In this document: positions 53,527 through 64,000 of the stretch, piece after piece
Layout of the letters: the number at the start of each line of letters is the position of its first letter
How positions within the stretch are numbered: position 1 is the stretch's first letter
Origin: Sipunculus nudus
Lineage: Eukaryota; Annelida; Sipuncula; Golfingiida; Sipunculidae
Length of the DNA: 64,000 nt
NCBI GenBank assembly: GCA_026874595.1
Contig: CM049319.1
Location: 63,347,917 to 63,411,916 of the forward strand
Direction: 5' to 3'
Notes under the pieces: model-generated
Seen by the model: only the letters and a program-made list of their open reading frames with translations
Database searches by the model: none
What the model was told of the DNA's origin: nothing
Program-made: the position numbers and the translations under genes

Positions 53527-56500
53527 TTTTAGGGTTAAGGGTTAGTACCATTCATGCTGTGACAAGCACATTTTACTGTGACAAGTGTGATGACTTGTTG
53601 TTTTTCAAAGGTTAGGGTTAGTTCCAATACATCTGTGACGAGACTATTTACTGTCCCAATTTTGAAGACTTGTTGTCTTTGAAGGGTAAGGGTTAGTACC
53701 CATACCTCTGTGACAACCACCTTTTACTGTGACAAGTGTGTTGACTTGTTTTTTTACAAGGATTGGGGTTAGCACAAGCTAATGTGACAAGCAAATAAAC
53801 TGACAATTGTGCTGACATTTTGACTTTCTAGGGTTGGGGTTAGTTCAGTTACATATGTGACAGACACTATTTACTGTCATAATTTTGATGACTTGTTGTC
53901 TTTCAGGGTTATGGGCTAGTGCCAATCTCACAGTGACAAGCACTTTGTACTGTGACAAGTTTGATGACCTGTTGACTTTCAAAGGTTTGGATTATTAACC
54001 ATGCATTCCTCCTTGACAAGCATATTTTACTGTGATGAAAAGTAGTCTTTGGTGGGTCAGAGTTAGTACCCATACTTGTGTGACAAGTACATTTGACAGA
54101 GACAAGTAGAATGACAAGTTGTCTTTGGAGGGTTAGGGTAATTGCCCATTCCTCTGTGACTAGCACATTTGACAGGCATAAGTGTGATGAATTTTTTTTT
54201 AGAGCTAGGGTTAGTACCATAACTCAGTGATCAGCACCTTTTATTGTTACAAGTATGGTGACTTGTAGTTTTTCGAGGGTATGGGTTAGTACCCATACCT
54301 CTGTGACAATCCCCTTTTATTGTTACAAGTTTGATGACTTGTTGTTTTTCAAGGGTTGGGGTTAGTACCCACACCTCTGTGCCTAACAAAGAAACTGTGA
54401 CAATTGTGCTGACATTTTGACTTTTTATGGTTTGGGTTAGTTCAGTTACAACTGTGACGAGACTATTTACTGTCATAATATGATGACTTCTTGTCTTCCA
54501 GGGTAAAGGGTTAGAACCAATTGTCACTGTGACAAGCACTTTTTACTGTGTAAAGTGTGATGACAAGTTGTCTTTGGAGGGTTAAGATCAGTACCTTAAC
54601 TCAGTCACAAGCACCTTTTATTGTTACAAGTGTGGTGACTTGTTGTCTTTCAAGGGTTAGGGTTAGTACATGTACCTCTGTGACAAGCACCTATTTACTG
54701 TCATAATTTTGATGACTTGTGTATCAGGGTTTAGGGTTAGTGGCAATCCCTCTGTGACAAGCACTTTTTACTGTGACAAGTTTGATGACTTGTTGTTTTT
54801 CAAGGGTTGGGGCTAGTACCCATACCTCTGTGCTAAACAAATATACTGTGACAATTGTGCTGACTTATTGTCTTTCTAGGGTTAGGGTTAGGGTTAGTAC
54901 CAATCCCTCTTTGACAAGCACCTTTTACTCTGACAAGTGTGGTCACTAGTTGTCTTTCAAGAGTAAGGGTTAGTAGCCAAACCTCTGTGACAATCATATT
55001 TTATTGTTTCAAGTGTGGTGACTTATTATTTTTCAAGAGTGGGGTTAGTACCCATACAACTGTGATATACTACGAATATACTGTGACAATTGTGCTGACT
55101 TATTGACTTTCTAGGGTTAGGGTTAGTTCCAATACATCTGTGACAGAAACTATATACTGTCATATTATTGATGACTTGTTGTCTTTTAGGGTTAAGGGTA
55201 AGTACCATTCATGCTGTGACAAGCACATCTTACTGTGACAAGTTTGAGGACTTGTTTTTTTCAAGGGTTGGGGTTAGTACCCATACCTCTTTGCTAAACA
55301 AATATACTGTGACAATTGTGCTGACTTATTGTCTTTCTAGGGTTAGGGTTAGTACCAATCCCTCTTTGACAAGCACCTTTTACTGTGACAAGTGTGGTCA
55401 CTAGTTGTCTTTCAAGAGTAAGGGTTAGTAGCCATACCTCTGTGACAATCATATTTTATTGTTTCAAGTGTGGTAACTTATTATTTTTCAAGGGTGGGGT
55501 TATTACCCATTCAACTGTGATATACTACAAATATACTGTGACAATTGTGCTGACTTATTGACTTTCTAGGGTTAGGGCTAGTTGCAATACATCTGTGACA
55601 GAAACTGTATACTGTCATATTATTGATGACTTGTTGTCTTTTAGGGTTAAGGGTAAGTACCATTCATGCTGTGATAAGCACATTTTACTGTGACAAGTTT
55701 AATGACTTGTTGTTTTCAAGGGTTGGGGCTAGTACCCATACCTCTGTGCTAAACAAATATACTGTGACAATTGTGCTGACTTATTGTCTTTCTAGGGTTA
55801 GGGTTAGGGTTAGTACCAATCCCTCTTTGACAAGCACCTTTTACTGTGACAAGTGTGGTCACTAGTTGTCTTTCAAGAGTAAGGGTTAGTAGCCATACCT
55901 CTGTGACAATCATATTTTATTGTTTCAAGTGTGGTGACTTATTATTTTTCAAGGGTGGGGTTATTACCCATTCAACTGTGATATACTACAAATATACTGT
56001 GACAATTGTGCTGACTTATTGACTTTCTAGGGTTAGGGTTAGTTGCAATACATCTGTGACAGAAACTATATACTGTCATATTATTGATGACTTGTTGTCT
56101 TTTAGGGTTAAGGGTAAGTACCATTCATGCTGTGACAAGCACATTTTACTGTGACAAGTTTAATGACTTGTTTTTTTTCAAGGGTTGGGGCTAGTACCAA
56201 TACCTCTGTGCTAAACAAATATACTGTGACAATTGTGCTGACTTATTGTCTTTCTAGGGTTAGGGTTAGGGTTAGTACCAATCCCTCTTTGACAAGCACC
56301 TTTTACTGTGACAAGTGTGGTCACTAATTGTCTTTCAAGAGTAAGGGTTAGTAGCCATACCTCTGTGACAATCATATTTTATTGTTTCAAGTGTGGTGAC
56401 TTATTATTTTTCAGGGGGGGGGGTTAGTACCCATACAACTGTGATATACTACAAATATACTGTGACAATTGTGCTGACTTATTGACTTTCTAGGGTTAGG

Positions 56501-59500
56501 GTTAGTTCCAATACATCTGTGACAGAAACTATATACTGTCATATTATTGATGACTTGTTGTCTTTTAGGGTTAAGGGTTAGTACCATTCATGCTGTGACA
56601 AGCACATTTTACTGTGACAAGTGTGATGACTTGTTGTTTTTCAAAGGTTAGGGTTAGTTCCAATACATCTGTGACGAGACTATTTACTGTCCCAATTTTG
56701 AAGACTTGTTGTCTTTGAAGGGTAAGGGTTAGTACCCATACCTCTGTGACAACCACCTTTTACTGTGACAAGTGTGTTGACTTGTTTTTTTACAAGGGTT
56801 GGGGTTAGCACAAGCTAATGTGACAAGCAAATAAACTGACAATTGTGCTGACATTTTGACTTTCTAGGGTTGGGGTTAGTTCAGTTACATATGTGACAGA
56901 CACTATTTACTGTCATAATTTTGATGACTTGTTGTCTTTCAGGGTTAAGGGCTAGTGCCAATCTCACAGTGACAAGCACTTTGTACTGTGACAAGTTCGA
57001 TGACCTGTTGACTTTCAAAGGTTTGGATTATTAACCATGCATTCCTCCTTGACAAGCATATTTTACTGTGAAAAGGGTGATGAAAAGTTGTCTTTGGAGG
57101 GTCAGAGTTAGTACCCATACTTGTGTGACAAGCACATTTGACAGAGACAAGTAGAATGATAAGTTGTCTTTGGAGGGTTAGGGTAATTGCCTATTCCTCT
57201 GTGACTAGAACATTTGACAGGCATAAGTGTGATGAATTTTTTTTAGAGCTAGGGTTAGTACCAAAACTCAGTGATCAGCACCTTTTATTGTTACAAGTAT
57301 GGTGACTTGTAGTTTTTCGAGGGTATGGGTTAGTACCCATACCTCTGTGACAATCCCCTTTTATTGTTACAAGTTTGATGACTTGTTGTTTTTCAAGGGT
57401 TGGGGTTAGTACCCACACCTCTGTGCCTAACAAAGAAACTGTGACAATTGTGCTGACATTTTGACCTTTTATGGTTTGGGTTAGTTCAGTTACAACTATG
57501 ACGAGACTATTTACTGTCATAATTATGATGACTTCTTGTCTTCCAGGGTAAAGGGTTAGAACCAATTGTCACTGTGACAAGCACTTTTTACTGTGTAAAG
57601 TGTGATGACAAGTTGTCTTTGGAGGGTTAAGATCAGTACCATAACTCAGTCACAAGCACCTTTTATTGTTACAAGTGTGGTGACTTGTTGTCTTTCAAGG
57701 GTTAGGGTTAGTACATGTACCTCTGTGACAAGCACCTATTTACTGTCATAATTTTGATGACTTGTGTATCAGGGTTTAGGGTTAGTGGCAATCCCTCTGT
57801 GACAAGCACTTTTTACTGTGACAAGTTTGATGACTTGTTGTTTTTCAAGGGTTGGGGCTAGTACCAATACCTCTGTGCTAAACAAATATACTGTGACAAT
57901 TGTGCTGACTTATTGTCTTTCTAGGCTTAGGGTTAGGGTTAGTACCAATCCCTCTTTGACAAGCACCTTTTACTGTGACAAGTGTGGTCACTAGTTGTCT
58001 TTCAAGAGTAAGGGTTAGTAGCCATACCTCTGTGACAATCATATTTTATTGTTTCAAGTGTGGTGACTTATTATTTTTCAAGGGTGGGGTTATTACCCAT
58101 ACAACTGTGATATACTACAAATATACTGTGACAATTGTGCTGACTTATTGACTTTCTAGGGTTAGGGTTAGTTGCAATACATCTGTGACAGAAACTATAT
58201 ACTGTCATATTATTGATGACTTGTTGTCTTTTAGGGTTAAGGGTAAGTACCATTCATGCTGTGACAAGCACATTTTACTGTGACAAGTTTGATGACTTGT
58301 TTTTTTCAAGGGTTGGGGTTAGTACCCATACCTCTTTGCTAAACAAATATACTGTGACAATTGTGCTGACTTATTGTCTTTCTACTGTTAGGGCTAGTAC
58401 CAATCCCTCTTTGACAAACACCTTTTACTGTGACAAGTGTGGTCACTAGTTGTCTTTCAAGAGTAAGGGTTAGTAGCCATACCTCTGTGACAATCATATT
58501 TTATTGTTTCAAGTGTGGTGACTTATTATTTTTCAAGGGTGGGGTTATTACCCATTCAACTGTGATATACTACAAATATACTGTGACAATTGTGCTGACT
58601 TATTGACTTTCTAGGGCTAGGGCTAGTTGCAATACATCTGTGACAGAAACTGTATACTGTCATATTATTGATGACTTGTTGTCTTTTAGGGTTAAGGGTA
58701 AGTACCATTCATGCTGTGACAAGCACATTTTACTGTGACAAGTTTAATGACTTGTTGTTTTTCAAGGGTTGGGGCTAGTACCCATACCTCTGTGCTAAAC
58801 AAATATACTATGACAATTGTGCTGACTTATTGTCTTTCTAGGGTTAGGGTTAGGGTTAGTACCAATCCCTTTTTGACAAGCACCTTTTACTGTGACAAGT
58901 GTGATCACTAGTTGTCTTTCAAGAGTAAGGGTTAGTAGCCATACCTCTGTGACAATCATATTTTATTGTTTCAAGTGTGGTGACTTATTATTTTTCAAGG
59001 GTGGGGTTATTACCCATTCAACTGTGATATACTACAAATATACTGTGACAATTGTGCTGACTTATCGACTTTCTAGGGTTAGGGTTAGTTGCAATACATC
59101 TGTGACAGAAACTATATACTGTCATATTATTGATGACTTGTTGTCTTTTAGGGTTAAGGGTAAGTACCATTCATGCTGTGACAAGCACATTTTACTGTGA
59201 CAAGTTTAATGACTTGTTTTTTTTCAAGGGTTGGGGCTAGTACCCATACCTCTGTGCTAAACAAATATACTGTGACAATTGTGCTGACTTATTGTCTTTC
59301 TAGGGTTAGGGTTAGTACCGATCCCTCTTTGACAAGCACCTTTTACTGTGACAAGTGTGGTCACTAGTTGTCTTTCAAGAGTAAGGGTTAGTAGCCATAC
59401 CTCTGTGACAATCATATTTTATTTTTTCAAGTGTGGTGACTTATTATTTTTCAGGGGTGGGGTTAGTACCCATACAACTGTGATATACTACAAATATACT

Positions 59501-59655
59501 GTGACAATTGTGCTGACTTATTGACTTTCTAGGGTTAGGGTTAGTTCCAATACATCTGTGACAGAAACTATATACTGTCATATTATTGATGACTTGTTGT
59601 CTTTTAGGGTTAAGGGTTAGTACCATTCATGCTGTGACAAGCACATTTTACTGTG
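53527..59655 (+). repeat. Two tandem 3.04-kb super-repeats within the satellite
   Basis: The block starting 53527 (CTTTTAGGGTTAAGGGTTAG) recurs from about 56563 with small indels, an offset of about 3036-3045 bp, and keeps matching until about 59655. Each copy contains several 460-bp units. Confidence 0.75.
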
Positions 59656-62450
59656 ACAAGTGTGATGACTTGTGTTTTCCAAAGGTTAGGGTTAGTACCC
59701 ATACCTCTGTGACAAGGGCTCCTTTACAGTGTCAAGTGTGGTGAATTATCTTTCAAGGGTTTGTACCATACCTCTGTAACAAGCACCTTTTACTGTGAAA
59801 AGTGAGATGACTTGTCATCTTTACTTTGATAAAGTGTGATGACATGTTCTCTTTCAAGTGTAAGGGTTTGTTCTCGTACCTCTGTGACAAGCACTTTTTA
59901 CTGTGATTATATGCTCTCTTTTGAAGGGTAAGGGTTAGTACCCACACCTCTGTGCCTAACAAAGAAACTGTGACAATTGTGCTGACATTTTGACTTTTTA
60001 TGGTTTGGGTTAGTTCAGTTACAACTATGACGAGACTATTTACTGTCATAATTATGATGACTTCTTGTCTTCCAGGGTAAAGGGTTAGAACCAATTGTCA
60101 CTGTGACAAGCACTTTTTACTGTGTAAAGTGTGATGACAAGTTGTCTTTGGAGGGTTAAGATCAGTACCATAACTCAGTCACAAGCACCTTTTATTGTTA
60201 CAAGTGTGGTGACTTGTTGTCTTTCAAGGGTTAGGGTTAGTACATGTACCTCTGTGACAAGCACCTATTTACTGTCATAATTTTGATGACTTGTGTATCA
60301 GGGTTTAGGGTTAGTGGCAATCCCTCTGTGACAAGCACTTTTTACTGTGACAAGTTTGATGACTTGTTGTTTTTCAAGGGTTGGGGCTAGTACCCATACC
60401 TCTGTGCTAAACAAATATACTGTGACAATTGTGCTGACTTATTGTCTTTCTAGGGTTAGGGTTAGTACCAATCCCTCTTTGACAAGCACCTTTTACTGTG
60501 ACAAGTGTGGTCACTAGTTGTCTTTCAAGAGTAAGGGTTAGTAGCCATACCTCTGTGACAATCATATTTTATTGTTTCAAGTGTGGTGACTTATTATTTT
60601 TCAAGGGTGGGGTAAGTACCCATACAACTGTGATATACTACAAATATACTGTGACAATTGTGCTGACTTATTGACTTTCTAGGGTTAGGGTTAGTTCCAA
60701 TACATCTGTGACAGAAACTATATACTGTCATATTATTGATGACTTGTTGTCTTTTAGGGTTAAGGGTAAGTACCATTCATGCTGTGACAAGCACATTTTA
60801 CTGTGACAAGTTTGATGACTTGTTTTTTTCAAGGGTTGGGGTTAGTACCCATACCTCTTTGCTAAACAAATATACTGTGACAATTGTGCTGACTTATTGT
60901 CTTTCTAGGGTTAGGGCTAGTACCAATCCCTCTTTGACAAACACCTTTTACTGTGACAAGTGTGGTCACTAGTTGTCTTTCAGGAGTAAGGGTTAGTACC
61001 CATACCTCTGTGACAATCATATTTTATTGTTTCAAGTGTGGTGACTTATTATTTTTCAAGGGTGGGGTTATTACCCATTCAACTGTGATATACTACAAAT
61101 ATACTGTGACAATTGTGCTGACTTATTGACTTTCTAGGGTTAGGGCTAGTTGCAATACATCTGTGACAGAAACTGTATACTGTCATATTATTGATGACTT
61201 GTTGTCTTTTAGGGTTAAGGGTAAGTACCATTCATGCTGTGACAAGCACATTTTACTGTGACAAGTTTAATGACTTGTTGTTTTTCAAGGGTTGGGGCTA
61301 GTACCCATACCTCTGTGCTAAACAAATATACTGTGACATTTGTGCTGACTTATTGTCTTTCTAGGGTTAGGGTTAGGGTTAGTACCAATCCCTCTTTGAC
61401 AAGCACCTTTTACTGTGACAAGTGTGATCACTAGTTGTCTTTCAAGAGTAAGGGTTAGTAGCCATACCTCTGTGACAATCATATTTTATTGTTTCAAGTG
61501 TGGTGACTTATTATTTTTCAAGGGTGGGGTTATTACCCATTCAACTGTGATATACTACAAATATACTGTGACAATTGTGCTGACTTATTGACTTTCTAGG
61601 GTTAGGGTTAGTTGCAATACATCTGTGACAGAAACTATATACTGTCATATTATTGATGACTTGTTGTCTTTTAGGGTTAAGGGTAAGTACCATTCATGCT
61701 GTGACAAGCACATTTTACTGTGACAAGTTTAATGACTTGTTTTTTTTCAAGGGTTGGGGCTAGTACCCATACCTCTGTGCTAAACAAATATACTGTGACA
61801 ATTGTGCTGACTTATTGTCTTTCTAGGGTTAGGGTTAGTACCGATCCCTCTTTGACAAGCACCTTTTACTGTGACAAGTGTGGTCACTAGTTGTCTTTCA
61901 AGAGTAAGGGTTAGTAGCCATACCTCTGTGACAATCATATTTTATTGTTTCAAGTGTGGTGACTTATTATTTTTCAAGGGTGGGGTTAGTACCCATACAA
62001 CTGTGATATACTACAAATATACTGTGACAATTGTGCTGACTTATTGACTTTCTAGGGTTAGGGTTAGTTCCAATACATCTGTGACAGAAACTATATACTG
62101 TCATATTATTGATGACTTGTTGTCTTTTAGGGTTAAGGGTTAGTACCATTCATGCTGTGACAAGCACATTTTACTGTGACAAGTGTGATGACTTGTGTTT
62201 TCGAAAGGTTAGGGTTAGTACCCATACCTCTGTGACAAGGGCTCCTTTACAGTGTCAAGTGTGGTGAATTATCTTTCAAGGGTTTGTACCATACCTCTGT
62301 AACAAGCACCTTTTACTGTGAAAAGTGAGATGACTTGTCATCTTTACTTTGATAAAGTGTGATGACATGTTCTCTTTCAAGTGTAAGGGTTTGTTCTCGT
62401 ACCTCTGTGACAAGCACTTTTTACTGTGATTATATGCTCTCTTTTGAAGG
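57413..62450 (+). repeat. Second-level duplication with about 2.52-kb period
   Basis: CCCACACCTCTGTGCCTAAC at 57413 recurs at about 59940 (and earlier near 54369), and distinctive monomers near 59690-59890 recur near 62220-62420, an offset of about 2523-2530 bp. Confidence 0.7.
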
Positions 62451-62794
62451 GTAAGGGTTTGTTCTCATACCTCTGTGACAAGCACATTTTACTGTGATGA
62501 CTTGATGTCTTTCACAGGTTAGGGTTAATACCCATACTTTTGTTACAAGCACCATTTACTTTGACAAATGTTGTTGTGTTTCAGGGCTTAGGGCTTTATC
62601 CCATACCTCTTAGACAAGCACTCTTTAGTTTGGTAAAGTGTCATGACTTGTTTTCTTTCAATTCTTAAGGTTACTTCCATACCTCTTTGACAAGCACATT
62701 ATACTTTGACAAGTGTGATGCCTTGTTGTCTTTGAATGGTCAGGTTTAGTACCAATACCTCTGTGACAAGCACCCTTTACTTTGATAAAGTGTC

Positions 62795-63152
62795 ATGACT
62801 TGTCTTTACATTGATAGTGTGATGACTTGTTGTCTTTCAAGGCTTAGGGTTATACCCCAAATCTCTTTGACAAGCACATTTTCTTTGACAAGTGTGATGA
62901 TTTCTTGTTTTTGCAGGGTTAGGGTTAGTACCAATACCTCTGTGACAAGCACCCTTTACTTTGTTAAAGTGTCATGACTTGTCTTTACATTGATAGTGTG
63001 ATGACTTGTTGTCTTTCAAGGCTTAGGGTTATACCCCATATCTCTTTGACAAGCACATTTTCTTTGACAAGTGTGATGATTTCTTGTTTTTGCAGGGTTA
63101 GGGTTAGTACCAATACCTCTGTGACAAGCACCCTTTACTTTGTTAAAGTGTC
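62795..63152 (+). repeat. 179-bp direct tandem duplication at the array edge
   Basis: Bases 62795-62973 are repeated at 62974-63152 with only a few differences, a recent two-copy duplication spanning about 2.3 monomers. Confidence 0.8.
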
Positions 63153-63480
63153 ATGACTTGTTTTCCTTACTTCGATATAGTTTGATGACTTGTTGTCTTT
63201 CAAGGCCTAGGGTTATACCCTATACCTTTGTGATGATTTGTTGTTTGATATAGTGTGATGGCCTGTTGTCTTTCAAGGCTTTATGTTAAACCCTCACCTC
63301 TGTGACAAGCACATTTAACTATGACAAGTGTGATGACTTGTCTTTCAAGGGTTAGGGTATGTACCCATACCTTTGTGACAAGCACATTTTACTGTGACAG
63401 TCAGTGTGATGACCTGAGCCTTTTAAGGGTTAGGCTAGTACCAACACCTTTGATAAAGTGTGATGACTTTAATCTTTATC

Positions 63481-64000
63481 CTATTTAATACTGTGAGCTG
63501 CAATAGTTTCTTCTGCAAAACTTTTGTTTTAGCTTCTTTTTTATTGCACAACACAATTATTCAGTGGTGGCCTTTGTTCAAGGTTAGGGAAATTATTTTT
63601 GGCAGATTTATTTGACCTTAACAATGATAGGACTGTGAGATACTTTGGTAAATAAAGCTTGTAGTTATTTGTACTAACAAAGTTTATAAGCAAAGCTGTG
63701 CAGACAATTATTGGCTCTATATCCAGCTAATATGTAGGTTAATCCTTGAGTAAAACATATATGTATTCTGATTTCATATTTTGCTTTCAATAGGCACCTG
63801 TTAAATATTTAGCTTGAAAAAAGCATTGCAGCCACAGTGTTTCAGTATGTATAAACAGAATTGGCAACATGCCAAGATTTTGATTGTATGTAAAATTAGC
63901 TTGACAGACTGCCAACTATTTCAGATTTGGCAACGGAGCCATTTCAGCCTGGATTTGTTTATATCTTTGCATCTGACTCGAGAGAAGTTTGATGTATTGG
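63481..64000. repeat. Non-coding flank with a copy of the 35.95-kb repeat
   Basis: From about 63835 to the window end the sequence matches 35950-36110 (TTTCAGTATGT.TAAAC, CAACATGCCA, GACTGCCAACTATTTCA, GGATTTGTTTATATCTTT). No gene is seen. Confidence 0.6.

Larger units (their letters stand above)
52815..63480 (+). repeat. 10.7-kb satellite of about 77-bp monomers containing telomere hexamers
   Basis: The monomer reads roughly GGGTTAGGGTTAGTACC, ATACCTCTGTGACAAGCAC, TTTTACTGTGACAAGTGTG, ATGACTTGTTGTCTTTCAA. Many monomers carry one to three TTAGGG units, the metazoan telomere repeat, always on the plus strand. Each also has a small perfect hairpin ACAAGT-GTGATG-ACTTGT. Monomers are grouped into units of about 460 bp (six monomers) visible at about 55190, 55655, 56110 and 56575, and again at 58240-59620 and 60770-62150. 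The outer parts (52815-53500 and 62450-63480) are irregular. The many open frames with TVNSLVTDV-like peptides are by-products of a repeat with few stops. Confidence 0.9.

Noticed and set aside
52831-63156. Dozens of ORFs of about 60-100 codons in the satellite
   Set aside because: They repeat with the array period on both strands and reflect a stop-poor repeat, not genes.
52815-63480. True telomere or chromosome end
   Set aside because: TTAGGG occurs only as one to three units inside longer monomers and unrelated DNA follows on both sides.
1-64000. tRNA, rRNA or snRNA genes
   Set aside because: No A/B-box pair with a cloverleaf, and no rRNA-like segment was found by eye on either strand.

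Overview
This is an AT-rich, repeat-dominated piece of a eukaryotic nuclear genome, most likely a marine bivalve or other mollusc. The inference rests on the dispersed repeat families (palindromic head followed by TCCG/TCTG microsatellites, GGTCAAGGTCAC-type repeats, pearl/Helitron-like tandem-core elements), spliced gene fragments, and metazoan-type retroelements. There are no operons, no bacterial gene packing and no recognisable tRNA or rRNA genes. Most of the window is mobile and tandem-repeated DNA; only a few short stretches look like host exons.

Region 1 (1-5.3 kb) holds two host gene pieces: a terminal exon with a PAN/apple-like cysteine domain (796-1064), and a TATA-driven secreted-protein gene (3416-5259) with signal peptide, coiled coil and a FAM3/ILEI-type domain. 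The second gene has single-base frame breaks. The splice phases of the ILEI exon end and the PAN exon start match, which suggests tandem relatives with the order signal peptide - coiled coil - ILEI - PAN. Region 2 (5.6-10.7 kb) is a higher-order satellite: monomers of about 236 bp in an A-B-C trimer of about 709 bp. Region 3 (10.7-18.6 kb) has TA microsatellites, a compact CRE/CCAAT/E2F promoter with a candidate first exon (12206-12254), dispersed repeats and a minisatellite.

Region 4 (18.6-28.6 kb) is a nest. A DNA transposon with 193-bp terminal inverted repeats and a perfect 9-bp target duplication carries a broken Ulp1-type protease plus PHD-like tail. Its right inverted repeat was split by a very young Ty3/gypsy retrotransposon (919-bp LTRs differing at one base, 4-bp ATAT duplication). 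That element has gag and pol in the same frame separated by a single UAG, a pol with chromodomain, and an extra third ORF. Just to the right are two adjacent hairpins with an identical 25-nt loop on different stems.

Region 5 (29-52.8 kb) is a field of dispersed repeats in one orientation. It includes a pearl/Helitron-like tandem-core element (30.5-32.2 kb), a compact tyrosine-recombinase retroelement with split direct repeats of Ngaro/DIRS type (37963-39234), a degenerate minus-strand transposon ORF (about 49.7-50.2 kb) and a CR1/L2-like LINE 3' end (51.36-51.98 kb). Region 6 (52.8-63.5 kb) is a 10.7-kb satellite whose roughly 77-bp monomers often carry one to three TTAGGG telomere hexamers, organised hierarchically (about 460 bp, then about 2.5 and 3.0 kb duplications).
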